DNA from: Gracilaria gracilis | Taxonomy: Eukaryota > Rhodophyta > Florideophyceae > Gracilariales > Gracilariaceae | Reading direction: 5' to 3' | Assembly: GCA_030374805.1 (NCBI GenBank) | Contig: JARGSG010000095.1 | Location: 62,001-126,000, forward strand | Length of the DNA: 64,000 bases | In this document: piece by piece, positions 55,150 through 64,000 of the stretch | How the letters are laid out: each line of letters opens with the position of its first letter | How positions within the stretch are numbered: position 1 is the first letter of the stretch | Notes under the pieces: model-generated | What the model saw: the letters and a program-made list of their open reading frames with translations, nothing else | Database searches by the model: none | What the model was told of the DNA's origin: nothing | Made by a program: the position numbers and the translations under genes

Positions 55150-57165
55150 TCATGTCCGACAGACGCAGACACTGCGTGTACGAACGGTAAATACGAAGGT
55201 AGCTTTCACCGATGGGAGAAAATGTCTTGTTCGTCGGCTTTTTGAGTATCTATAGTTTGGCACGGTAAGTTGCAATATAGGTAGAAAGTTCTGTAAAACG
55301 GTAGTATACGCACTTCTGTCTGCTTCCAGTCGAAATCGTCGAGTACCGGATTTGTTCTGTTTTCCTAGAGGTTCCAGAGCAGCAGTGATACGCATACTCT
55401 GCGATCCTTGTTCGACAGACAGAACCGCTTCTGTCTTTCCATCTTCCGACCGCTTGGCATGTTTCTCTTCAGCCCAAAGACGAAGGATTTCTTGCTCCCA
55501 GATCAATTTGTCGGGCATCTTCTTCCAACCTGCCACCAATGACACAAACGAGTGCGTCGCCGTCACCACCACCACCCAGCAAACCGCTAGCACAATGCCC
55601 CATTCCTACACCGTCGCAGTCACGCGCGCCTCGGAGCCGGCGAATTCATAGCGCTCCTCCCAAAAGGCGCCATTCCTTAACGGCAGCGTTAGATCATCGC
55701 AAAATCGATCGATCGCGTTCTTGTTGAGATTGATCATATCTTGAGGGAGCGCGCGAGCAAGAAAGGTCCCGTAAGCTTCTGGGTCTGCATTAGTGTTGGT
55801 CGACCTTCTCTTATTCCCTTGAAGTAGTGCCGAATGCGTGTGCGCACTTCAAACGCAACCGGCGTGCTCCATTCATCGGTCACAGCCTTCATCTGAACAA
55901 AGCTCGTACCGTACGTGAGGACGAGCGAACTGTTTTCATCGAAACCATCCACACATCCCACCAGTTGCACTACAAACGTGTCTTAGTTTTGAAGCCCGGC
56001 TGTGAAACCGATGCCCTGCAAAGATGTGCCGGTGATATTCGTAAAGAAGAACGAACCGGTGAACGCCTTCGAAGGCGTTCCGAAGGTATGTGTGTGAAAC
56101 ACATCTCTGGAAGTTACGTTCACCACTATCAGCGGAAGCCACTCATCTCCAAATGAGTCTGGCGAGCTGTCGCTGAGAGTCTTGATCAGTTCGAACACTT
56201 CGGGAGATTGTTTGCCCACCGTAGAAGGGCCGTAGATACTATCGCCTTCGTATATTAAGATATCCTCGACGGGTTCACAGAGAATGCGTAGTCCATCGTC
56301 CGTAGTTCTATCCTCGATACTTGTTCTTTTCACCCAGACAGGGTGGTAGAGTCGGTATGTGTTGTCTTCCAATGTGACACACTGATCGGCAATGATTGCG
56401 AGGTCAAGAACGTTTCCGGTTGCGAATATCTGCTCCCGCGAGCAAACGCCTGAAGCGGTTTCCACGCGCGTGACATAGCCTGGAATCGCATATCGAATAG
56501 CCTGTGAGTCCACCGCGTACTCGAGAGAAAGCTCTGCGGTATAAGCAAGCGTTGTGACCAAATTTTTGGTGTTCTGAGGATATCGTAGCGGTCTATGCGG
56601 TGGCCTGCAACAGAAACCGAATGGCCGCGATGAAGACTTAGGCGGCGACGAAAATGTTCAAAACTGTCGAGACTCCTTTGCACGATGATGTGAAGCACAA
56701 TCTTCAGAATGAGGTACCTAAGAATGTTGAAGACACTCACGTCGATGTTGATCCGGATTGCCATGAGGTTTGGAGTCCAGCCCGGAAGACATGTGGGGAA
56801 CGAAATTGGACAGTGCCAAAGGCGCCGCGCTGCGTGTCCCACACGCGCACCTCCGAGTCCCACGTCGACGTCAGCGACACCGACACGGCGCGCGCGCCTT
56901 CCGCGCTCATCGCCACGCATAACACGTTGCCGCCGTGGCCGTGCAGCGTCTCGCGGGTTTCCATCACCGCCAACACCCTAAGAGCAGTGATGTCATTGGG
57001 GACATATGCACTGCTTTGGCACGGGGCTTTGGTCCGAAAGGAGGCTCTTAGGTTCGACCTCCTCTGTTCCTCCCCCACATCAGAATCTCGCCGATCGTTT
57101 AGGTGGCCAACGTGAACGACAAATACTGCATCCAAATCTTCATTTGTTGGCGACATCGTGTACAT
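55150..57165 (-). pseudogene. Spliced host-type gene remnant with WD40-like exon and a C-terminal membrane segment
   Basis: Exon 1 (ATG 57163-57165, or a later acceptor near 56985, to 56741) includes a WD40-like repeat: LHGHGGNVLCVAMSAEG then WDSEVRVWDTQRG. A 136-bp intron (56605-56740) has GTGAGT at its donor and TTGCAG at its acceptor on the minus strand, and splicing keeps the frame into exon 2. Exon 2 is a long unrecognised, extracellular-looking domain (IPGYVTRVETASGVCSREQ, EPVEDILIYEGDSIYGPS, GTPSKAFTGSFFFTNI). The coding signal continues past a TAA (55983-55985), then in a shifted frame past a TAG (55606-55608) to a hydrophobic helix (GIVLAVCWVVVVTATHSFVSL) and a charged tail. The stops plus the frame change indicate a pseudogene. 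The WD40 exon is much more GC-rich than the rest, so the two halves may have different origins. Confidence 0.5.
56605..56740 (-). other. Probable spliceosomal intron, 136 bp
   Basis: On the minus strand it starts GTGAGTGT and ends TTTCTGTTGCAG, with a pyrimidine-rich 3' end. The 136-bp length restores the reading frame between two independently protein-like frames (56741-57165 and 55983-56604), which is the main support. Confidence 0.6.
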
Positions 57166-57688
57166 GTCCCTGCTCTTATTGGAGCGGAGGACGGAACCCG
57201 CTTTGCACGTTTCATGGATTTCTCCAGCAAACGAAACCGTTCCACCACTTGAAAGCGATGCATTGGAATTAAGAACTCGTCAATCACGGAGGGTCGCGAC
57301 TACCTCCCGAGATTAGAGCTTTCAGAGCAAGCTTCGAAAAGGAAAAATAAACCCCCGCAAAGTTCCATTACAAGGAAAGGTGTTATCTTAGGAGAATAAT
57401 CAGAGCTTTGAGAAGCTGCTTCTCAAAGAAAAATTACCGGAGCCTCCTGGAGCAAGCGGGAAATAGCCTTTTAAACATTAGTGTAAAGGTTTCATCGTAA
57501 TTCATCATGAATAATGGAAACTATGTTTCCATCATAAATAGAGTAACGACTAAAGAAAGTGTGCCATATTATTAAAGGATAGCAGAAACAGGTACAAGTT
57601 TTTTCAAACGAGAACTGGAAAACTTCTACAATTAGATTGGAAACTAAAGGGTATGAAATATAGGAAGGCTATTTATTAGCATTGAGAT
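57166..57688. other. Interval without a supported gene
   Basis: An AT-rich stretch with short inverted pairs such as TTTGAGAAGCTGCTTCTCAAAG (57410-57431, arms TTTGAGAAGC and GCTTCTCAAA). No frame was recognised. Confidence 0.4.
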
Positions 57689-57952
57689 GGCAGGAACACG
57701 ATCGGAGGTGACCCCGTTGGTGATGCTGATCGATTCAGGGCGGCCAACCCCGACGGTCGCGGTCGCGTTACGACTGTGGGTGTGGCGTCCCAGGACACAT
57801 GCGTGTTGCAAGCGACTGTCGAAGAATATCCCAACTCAGTTTTGCGGGTGACTCAATATGTGGATCTCGGTCTGGTCATCGTAGACCTTGTCAAATCGGT
57901 GTGCAACACTGCCCAGAAAATATGCTACGGGTTTTTTGGCAGTTCTCCTTGA
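57689..57952 (+). other. Open, GC-rich segment resembling a terminal exon
   Basis: An 88-codon stretch ending in TGA (57950-57952), without an internal ATG start in that frame. It encodes VGDADRFRAANPDGRGRV, SQDTCVLQATVEEYPNSVL and VIVDLVKSVCNTAQK. GC content rises sharply compared with both flanks. The upstream TTTATTAG at about 57671-57678 could be a splice acceptor. No upstream exon and no family were recognised. Confidence 0.3.
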
Positions 57953-58848
57953 GTTTACTTACTGACTTGTTCAGTAGATAATCACAAGGCACTCGTCCTT
58001 CTCTCCTCCTTTTGTTTCACAGCTAACGCTGTAAATACATGAATAAAAAGAAAGTACCTAAGCTGTTGTCGTTGAATTGCTATTAAGGAGGGAATTTATG
58101 GGTTTAGGGGGACCCAGTGGGGTGTTTCAGCGACACTTGGCTCGCAGTTCTAAGTTACGATTACAAAATTAGATTCAAATTTGAGAGTACTTTCACATAT
58201 ACAACTGATATCCAATTTTAAAATTAGTGTGAAACTGTTTCGCGAGCAGCATGGAAGAATCGCAGATGGGATTTTTATTGTAGTGAAGGACGGAAGCAAG
58301 ACGTATGGACATTCGCATATGCGCTCTGAATTTGTCCTAACTGGAATGTGTCTGGGTAGGTAGTGCAACTCATATATTGTGGGTGGCTTGTTTTGGAGAT
58401 CTCAGCTGTAGAGAGCTCCCGGGGCTCAGTGGCTACTAACTGTTTCACCATTACCCACTGCAGTCTCTCTAACTCCGGCTGCGGCCGTTGAGCGTAATAG
58501 AAATAGTTATAAAGTTTCATAGTTTAGAAAACAAAGTGGTCCCAACTTCAGGTTCATTTTTCCGGTCATTATTCTTAATAAACACAAAAAGTTCCTCATT
58601 TATATTTTAGAAGTTCTTGCCACATCCAAAAAAAATGTTATGAACGAGTTCAAGACATATAGTCTGCCGAATGAAACCGTGTTTTAGTTCGAAATTTATT
58701 CTTGAACTGAGTAATAATGTAAGGTGTGTTGAAGAACGTATAAAGAACGCCCGCTCACGGCGATAGTAGTTTTGCAATGTAAAAGAGATCAAAAAAGTGA
58801 ACAACACAAAGGGAGAACTGAACGACGAAGAATATCGGTAAAACAAGG
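57953..58848. other. AT-rich interval upstream of the zinc-finger gene
   Basis: A short open frame at 58181-58363 (plus; FREQHGRIADGIFIVVKDGS) looks mildly protein-like but lacks an ATG near its start. Otherwise nothing was recognised. The proximal promoter of the zinc-finger gene must be in the last few hundred bases; no clear TATA box was seen. Confidence 0.35.
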
Positions 58849-59229
58849 ATGAGTTCTCACAAAGCTATTGCCGGTGGCGCTGGTAGTTCCAACGTTGCTA
58901 CGCACAACGACTCTGAGGATGGTGAGAGAAACTTGAAGATGCTAGCCGATGTGGCAAGTGCACTTCCTCACGCGCGATGGAAATGCCCTTACTGTGATGG
59001 AGAATACAAAGACGAAGATGCTATTCGAGATCACGTCAGAAGGCAACATGATTTCGAAGAACGACGACACTGTTACCAGTGTAGCTTCAGTACCTCCAGT
59101 TCAGAAATGTACAAAGATCACAGAAATTTCCATAATCGGCGCCATTCTTGTCCAAAGTGTGAAAAGAAACTGCTTGATTGTCATATCAAGAGGCATGCCA
59201 AGAGCTGCTCCGGCAAGAAGAATACATGA
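58849..59229 (+). CDS. Small C2H2 zinc-finger protein
   Basis: An intact 126-codon gene, ATG at 58849 and TGA at 59227-59229. The N-terminus is polar and acidic (about 45 residues), then three closely spaced zinc-binding modules follow. Finger 1 is CPYC-x12-H-x4-H. Finger 2 is CYQC-x12-H-x3-H. Finger 3 is a shortened C-x2-C-x7-H-x3-H module, CPKC...CHIKRH, with an extra Cys after it. A Lys-rich tail ends the protein. Multi-finger C2H2 proteins of this size usually bind nucleic acid in the nucleus; the target is unknown. No intron is needed. AATAAA at about 59388 fits a polyadenylation signal. Confidence 0.75.
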   Translation: MSSHKAIAGGAGSSNVATHNDSEDGERNLKMLADVASALPHARWKCPYCDGEYKDEDAIRDHVRRQHDFEERRHCYQCSFSTSSSEMYKDHRNFHNRRHSCPKCEKKLLDCHIKRHAKSCSGKKNT

Positions 59230-59319
59230 CACAGCCGCGTGGTAGGCTTTAACATGATAATTTGAGTAGAAATGGTGCGGACATTTTGGAAGATGTAAAC
59301 TTGAAAGCTAAATATTTTG

Positions 59320-59377
59320 ATTTGTAACACAAGGAAGGCAAAAATTGTTTGTACAGTTGTTACTAATCCTTGATGCA
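59320..59377 (+). repeat. 58-bp direct repeat, copy 1, in the 3' UTR region of the zinc-finger gene
   Basis: Starts ATTTGTAACACAA and matches 59551-59608 at 52 of 58 positions by eye. The AATAAA of the zinc-finger gene follows copy 1 but not copy 2. Confidence 0.75.
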
Positions 59378-59550
59378 GGACATTTTCAATAAATTGTAGT
59401 TTTCTTTCGAAGAAACATTTTAGCTTTTCTTAATTTTTACGCGGCTGACAATTTGTTGTGTTGAAATTTCAAACTTATGCGATAGTTGTTTTTCGGTTGT
59501 GATATCGTTCAAACGTGCACCAAAACAGAGCGATTTGGATTTCAAAGTTT

Positions 59551-59608
59551 ATTTGTAACACAATGAAGGCGGAAAATGTTTGTAGAGTTGTTACTAATCC
59601 TTGATACA
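59551..59608 (+). repeat. 58-bp direct repeat, copy 2
   Basis: Second copy of 59320-59377, 231 bp downstream, about 90 percent identical. It indicates a local duplication of the 3' flank. Confidence 0.75.
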
Positions 59609-60120
59609 TTTCTAGGGATATTTCTGGAAAGCGAAAGCCACGATTCAGTGATTTGCTCAAATTAACATCACCACATCAATAAACGAGTTAACCTTCCTCA
59701 ACCTATTGGTGTAATAACAACTAGACGGCTAACATTTGATAGTGTTCTTCGAAACATTAACAAAACAGTTCGCTAATTCAAAATTTGTTTCAGTGAGATG
59801 CGGGAAAGGAATATTTTGCGCACAACGTGAAAATTACAAGAAGTAGAGAGACCAAGTACATACGTGATTATCGAAGTTATTTCATGCGAAGCATGTTCAT
59901 TTGAAGCTCTGGATGGGACCGTTGTCGGCGAGTACTACGGAAGCACCAGAAGTTTCATCATGAAGACCGGAGAGAGCACTGTGGCCACTTTTGATTGCAG
60001 TCCTTCGCATTTTGTATTTCAAGTCGGTGCGATTACGAAATAGTTGAAGACGCTTTCTATCACGTGAAGAACAAGTCAGCAGGAAGGTGGAAGAAATGAT
60101 GGGTTCCAAACCGAGATTTG
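59609..60120. other. Interval upstream of the DM9-like gene
   Basis: AT-rich to about 59860, then a protein-like plus-strand stretch directly upstream of 60121: the frame continues back from the ATG through a TGA (60096-60098) into YEIVEDAFYHVKNKSAGRWKK (shown here in parts: EIVEDAFYHV, KNKSAGRW). The gene may therefore begin further upstream. A minus-strand frame across 59897-60109 is also open but starts with TTG. Confidence 0.35.
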
Positions 60121-60588
60121 ATGGCGATGTTTATCGCCGAAGATAATTCTTCCACAGACCTCACCTTCCGAATCCGTTCCTACAGCTGTCTCTCTGTGGC
60201 TTTGAGGACCTCTCAAATTGTTTACACAGATTCAGTTAGAGTATCCGACACGGGATATACGGAAATGAAGAAGTCCGATTGGGCAATATCAATCGCAAAG
60301 CATATGCCGGGGGGCATTCGTTTCCGCGATCGCACAGTCGACTCTAATGAGCTCATTGGTTATATAGACGGCGTCATATCAAGACTTGAGGTCAATGGAT
60401 TAACTCTCATTTCAGGGGATCCTACCACTACCCTTGAAGAAAGTATTGAAAGCAGTTATCCATATGCGAACTACTTGGACGCACTTCGAAAGACCAGTGA
60501 GGGCTTGGAAATCACAAATATCTACTCAACCAAGAATATAGAGGCACATCACGCGGAAAGGGAAACTCCCAAGATCGTTATAGATAGT

Positions 60589-60650
60589 GGCGATGCTGCT
60601 TCAGCCCCGACTCCCGGCCGGCGATGCTGCTTCAGCCCCGACTCTCGGCC
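60589..60650 (+). repeat. 31-bp tandem duplication inside the DM9-like gene
   Basis: Two adjacent 31-bp copies starting GGCGATGCTGCTTCAGCCCC (60589-60619 and 60620-60650) differ at one base. Because 31 is not a multiple of three, the duplication throws the frame. With one copy the N-terminal frame would run straight into the LQSVLIT repeat frame. Confidence 0.85.
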
Positions 60651-60950
60651 GTTTGCAGTCTGTGCTAATCACGTCTACACCAACTCCTTCACTGGCACCG
60701 TTCGGAACAGGACCTTTCCAACCGGTGCTCATCAAGCCATCACAGACAGCACCCTCCGCACCCACACGTCTGGAGCCTGTGCTCATCAAACCTACAGGAA
60801 GACTCCATCCACTCCTACGCGTCTGGAGCATGTGCTCATTACACCTGCAGGGAGAACTCCAACCCCACCCCACCCACGCGTTTGGAGCCCGTGCTCATCA
60901 AACCTACAGGGAGCACTCCAAACGCACCAACGACTATCGGTCCATTGAAG
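60651..60950 (+). repeat. Degenerate coding tandem repeats of about 54-60 bp
   Basis: Five to six units share a core GTGCTCATCAAACCTACAGG and encode variants of (L)EPVLIKPTGxxP(x)APTR. Unit lengths differ, so successive units are readable in different frames: the first two in one, the third in another, the last two in the third. Such Pro/Thr-rich repeats are usual as stiff linkers in secreted or cell-surface proteins. Confidence 0.7.
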
Positions 60951-61531
60951 CCTGTACTCATTACGGAAAGTACGGTAACAACAGGAGAGGGTAATAGCCA
61001 ATCACGTTCTCTAGCGTGAATAGAGTTTAGTAATGGATCCTGTCCCAATGATGCTGTAAAAGGTGGTATTGAAAACAATGGGAACAGGGTATTTGTCGTT
61101 CGGGCTGCATGGAAAGATGATGAGAGAGCTCAATACCGCGTATATTCCATTGGGCGGGGAGAAAAACACGTTCTCCGTTTATGAAGTACCCAACAATCCA
61201 CACAACATCCAGCTGACGTGGCGCTTAGGCTCAAATGGCTCACTTCCCAGCGGGGCAGTTGAGGGCAGCAGAGACTCTTTTCGTCGGTAGAGCTAGCACA
61301 ATTGAATGTGGATTCCTGGAAAGTTTTTGAAATCATTTCGGAAAGTGCTATTCTCCTATGGTGGAGTGGAAAGAGCGGCTAGTTCGTACGAAGTGCATTG
61401 CATAAGTTGATTTCAATACCGGTGGGCATATTTTTAAGTCATTTGATTTCTAGACTTTAAGCTGCATTCCATTAAGGTAGAATACATGATGCATTCAGTC
61501 TTTTGCTTTTATTGAATCTCGAGGTCATACC

Positions 61532-61954
61532 ATGTCGCTGCCACACGTGAGGGAGATGGATGAACCGTTTGTAGTTGTATCAAGCGTGTAAAAACACATC
61601 GCCAAAACGTACTGGTCAGCTAAAAAGGGCAGTGTCGACCCTTTGCGACTTTGTATACCTGATGAAGTCTCAATCGATGCCAGCAGCATCGAGACTCGCA
61701 GAGCACAAAACTTGGGAGCTCGGCTTTTCAGTGCTAAAACCCAACGGCGGCCGGTTCTCTTGCCGGCAAAAACGTTCTGTAACGTCCGGGCGGCGACCAT
61801 AGAATGCATTGGGTGAGAACGGGTCGTTCTGTTGTGGACTCGACAAGGGCGAGCAAAAAAAATGCTTGCGAGGCAAAACGAGGAACAAGTGATCTGCATG
61901 CAATGCAATTGTACCTTCCAGTCTGTCCATCGTTTTCATTGGCTCAAATCATGA
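61532..61954 (+). pseudogene. Host-type ORF with two in-frame stops, Cys-containing C-terminus
   Basis: A single frame of 141 codons from ATG 61532 to TGA 61952-61954, with a TAA at 61589-61591 and a TGA at 61814-61816. The wording is protein-like throughout: MSLPHVREMDEPFVVVSS, KHIAKTYWSAKKGSV, SIDASSIETRRAQNLGARLF, QRRPVLLPAKTFCNVRAATI, and CMQCNCTFQSVHRFHW at the end, which resembles half of a zinc-binding module. No frame shift is needed. I do not recognise the family. A minus-strand frame across the same stretch is considered a shadow. Confidence 0.45.
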
Positions 61955-62561
61955 AGATGCACAGCATATGCGTTACACGTGTATAAAAGTAATGGTGACC
62001 ATGTGCATCCATAAGCATTCCAATTTGATTTGAAATCAACTGCATCATCAGCTAGAAGGGGAATACTACCTTCGCGCATGATGCGCCAAGTCTTTGGACG
62101 TTTCCAAAAGCAACGTTCGAAATGGTATCTCCATCGCTGCTTTCAAATTTGACTTGAAAGCGCCGTCAGCAAGTATGAACGTCATTGGAAGTCAGGGCCG
62201 AGTCCTGGGACACTCATGGTGATGGTGAAGTGAAAGTGAACCAAGCCCGAAAAGCTTGGAACAAGGCAACAACTCTCCAACAAACCACAGCCAAATTCCA
62301 TATATATGTAAACCTAACATATTGAACAGAACTTAAGTCATGTTCATTGTGAACTGTTCCTCGTCATAGTGTGCTACGTCATTCTTTTCGCTGTAGATTT
62401 TTGCAACTACAGTAGGGACGGTTCAGCAGCCCTTTCCCAAGTAGAGTTCAGTACTTAAACCCTTTCCCGTATCGCCTCACTACGTTCTTCCTCCCCCTGC
62501 TTTTGAGACATCTTCGCCGTCTGAACGAACATCAGCATTCACCTTCCTGCTTGGAACCCAA
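61955..62561. other. Interval upstream of the secreted-protein gene
   Basis: No frame was recognised. CATATATATG (62297-62306) is a TATA-like stretch, but about 260 bp from the ATG. The 100 bp before the ATG is pyrimidine-rich (CTTCCTCCCCC), a common leader feature of compact algal genes. Confidence 0.4.
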
Positions 62562-62975
62562 ATGAAGTACTCTGCGATTCTTTTCGTCGTTCTTGCTTTT
62601 TTCTCGGCCATGTTCTCCTCTTCCGCAGCACAGATATCAGGGGAAACAATTTTCTTGCTGTGCGAAAAGAAGAACAACCAGATTGGCACGTTTCTGTTCA
62701 AGGGCACCGACGTTGACCACTTCGTTGTCAGTCACAACTGCGAGCAGAGATGGGTCCGCGCTTCATACCCGGGACAATCTCCTCAATTGAACCACATGGA
62801 CTTCTGGCCGTATGCAAATGAAAATTTCTCCGGTCTTTCAAGGTTTTGGGAGCTGCAGTATGCTTGCTCTGAAACGGAACAGGTGCACATTTTCAAGAGC
62901 CAGCACGGTGGGGAGCTTCAGTACCACTTCTCGTGTGATGTCGGTTCCAATGCAATGGGAATCTTGCTCGTCTAG
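62562..62975 (+). CDS. Small secreted protein with four cysteines
   Basis: An intact 137-codon gene, ATG at 62562 and TAG at 62973-62975. The N-terminus is a clear signal peptide: MKY, then a hydrophobic core SAILFVVLAFFSAMF and a small-residue region SSSAAQ with a likely cleavage near residue 23. The mature protein of about 115 residues has four cysteines (CEKK, NCEQ, ACSE, SCDV), which could form two disulfides, and is rich in His and aromatic residues. There is no membrane segment or glycosylation cluster. It is presumably secreted or in the wall; the function is unknown. Higher GC than the flanks supports coding. Confidence 0.65.
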   Translation: MKYSAILFVVLAFFSAMFSSSAAQISGETIFLLCEKKNNQIGTFLFKGTDVDHFVVSHNCEQRWVRASYPGQSPQLNHMDFWPYANENFSGLSRFWELQYACSETEQVHIFKSQHGGELQYHFSCDVGSNAMGILLV

Positions 62976-63460
62976 ATGTGGGAGTCCGTGGAGTAGAACA
63001 CCAGAAACCGAACGAATATTTTGCGCCTGGCCAAACATTTTTAAAAAGCATTGGTATAACCTCAAAGTAAAACATTTACAATTATAAGGTATCAGATTCT
63101 TTCTAACAAAAAGTTACCAAACAAGGACGCTAAACAAAATGACGATTCGTCGCGACTGGATTCAACTAGGTATGTGATCTAGTTGTCATAATGTCAATGT
63201 AAGAAATGGGACTTCGCCCATGTCATCCGCTTCAAATTTGAATTCCTTTTTGTTTAGAATATATATTACAAATATGGACGAATGATAACGATTTGAGTCA
63301 TTTCCCGCATGCTCCTGGCTGCGTTCGACTCCTTCAAATATTCATAACAGGTTTTCATACAAAAGACAACTCGCAAAAATCAATGCAGATTGGGGTTCAT
63401 TTGAAACAGATGTGAGTGTAATTACAGAATTCCTAGCGCATCATATACGTCCAAACTGAA
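62976..63460. other. Interval without a supported gene
   Basis: 3' flank of the secreted-protein gene followed by AT-rich sequence. No clear AATAAA within 100 bp of the stop and no further frame. Confidence 0.4.
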
Positions 63461-63727
63461 TTATGAGCCGCGTTCAGAGAGAAGGTTTACATATACGATT
63501 TGTCGTAGCTTCCAGGACTCCGCAGACTTGATACTGAAGTTGATGTCAGAGAGCAGCCACTTGCCATGTTGTTGAACATGGTGGGGCTTGATATACGGTG
63601 TGCCCTTAGCAGTGTTTTCGTTTTGCAGCCAAGGAGTTTGTGATATATATGAACTATCCAAATTCACGTAGACAATATTGTAGTTCGGGATTTTAAGATT
63701 TTTGAACAATCTGGGCTTATCCACCAT
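63461..63727 (-). CDS. Small hypothetical protein
   Basis: ATG at 63727 and TGA at 63461, 88 codons. It is basic and polar, with KNLKIPNYNIVYVNLDSSY, KPHHVQQHGKWLLSDINFS and SWKLRQIVYVNL. The IVYVNL string occurs twice, suggesting a short internal repeat of a beta strand. There is no signal peptide, membrane segment or known motif. It could be a real small gene or an exon of a larger one reaching past the window edge. Confidence 0.35.
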   Translation of the reverse strand: MVDKPRLFKNLKIPNYNIVYVNLDSSYISQTPWLQNENTAKGTPYIKPHHVQQHGKWLLSDINFSIKSAESWKLRQIVYVNLLSERGS

Positions 63728-64000
63728 TTCTTTCCGAAGACACGAGCACTATATCAGCACTTCGAGAACATAGCTCCGGAAAGAAAAACTCGCAAAGCCT
63801 TTCTTAGTCGCATTCGTACTATATCACTTGCAGCTTAATTACGGTTTTGCGAGATTAAAAATAAACCGTAAATATGTAGTTTCTCAAATCATAGTATGCT
63901 TGCATTGTCTTTTTCAAGCGTAACTGTTATAATACCAGAGAGACGCTATAACATTTGACAAAGAGGCAATAATGGGTTGTATATGGAAGTAAAAGCATGA

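Larger units (their letters stand above)
60121..61340 (+). pseudogene. Broken host gene: unknown N-terminal domain, Pro/Thr repeats, DM9/DUF3421-like C-terminus
   Basis: From ATG 60121 a frame of about 156 codons encodes a globular-looking domain (TDLTFRIRSYSCLSVALR, SDWAISIAKHMPGGIRF, ELIGYIDGVISRLEVNGL). It then enters a repeat tract of VLIKPTG-type units (60651-60950). The C-terminal part has the wording of DM9 repeats: NGSCPNDAVKGGI and VFVVRAA (about 61030-61100), AYIPLGGEKNTFSVYEV (about 61135-61185), SNGSLPSGAVEG (about 61232-61265) and LFVGRAS (near 61280). DM9 proteins include mannose-binding lectin-like proteins of animals and protists. These pieces lie in different frames, and a TGA (61017-61019) separates the repeats from the DM9 part. 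One frameshift is explained by the 31-bp tandem duplication at 60589-60650. Confidence 0.55.

Noticed and set aside
54188-61816. Stop-codon reassignment (TAA/TAG read as Gln, TGA as Arg or Trp) as the explanation of isolated in-frame stops
   Set aside because: The long transposase frames (414 and 520 codons), the Gypsy C gag and the intact host genes contain no internal TAA, TAG or TGA and end at such codons. A genome using them as sense codons would show them throughout.

Overview
This window is nuclear DNA from a repeat-rich eukaryote. There are no bacterial operons, ribosome binding sites, rRNA, tRNA or CRISPR arrays. About three quarters of it is mobile-element sequence, much of it nested: a DIRS-like tyrosine-recombinase retroelement, three Ty3/Gypsy elements, two Ty1/Copia elements, two pogo-like DNA transposons, a Harbinger-like transposase remnant, and a short-inverted-repeat family present as a long copy and an internally deleted copy. 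Host genes are few, short and mostly in the last 10 kb. A TE-loaded alga (for example a red macroalga) or another protist fits the mix, but no gene here fixes the lineage.

Layout. 1-4.0 kb: DIRS-like element cut by the window edge, followed by small perfect hairpins. 4.8-8.5 kb: plus-strand Gypsy pol fragment (A). 8.88-10.94 kb: complete pogo-like transposon with TIRs and a TA duplication, inserted at the tail-to-tail junction of Gypsy A with Gypsy B (minus strand, 10.9-15.4 kb). 17.7-21.7 kb: decayed Copia A (minus). 22.7-23.8 kb: decayed host-type gene (minus). 23.87-26.50 kb: 2.6 kb non-autonomous DNA transposon with 3-bp target duplication, hairpins and a minisatellite. 26.62-34.05 kb: Copia B with paired 301-bp LTRs. 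35.5-36.2 kb: Harbinger-like transposase remnant. 37.6-39.3 kb: second pogo-like transposase. 41.22-53.64 kb: a 12.4 kb chromodomain Gypsy element (C) with 508-bp LTRs, perfect 5-bp target duplication, a nested 0.9 kb transposon and three tightly packed antisense ORFs between pol and the 3' LTR. 53.65-64 kb: host-type territory with a broken gene of unknown family, a WD40-containing spliced gene remnant, an intact C2H2 zinc-finger gene, a DM9/DUF3421-like gene with Pro/Thr repeats broken partly by a 31-bp tandem duplication, a two-stop ORF, an intact small secreted protein and a small hypothetical.

The observations most worth following are the antisense three-ORF cassette of Gypsy C bracketed by polypurine-tract copies; the long and short copies of the structured 3-bp-TSD transposon; the 74-bp hairpin module present twice; and the host-type frames that stay open for hundreds of codons apart from isolated stops. 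Coordinates of elements with LTRs or TIRs were read directly from paired ends. Boundaries of the older fragments are approximate.
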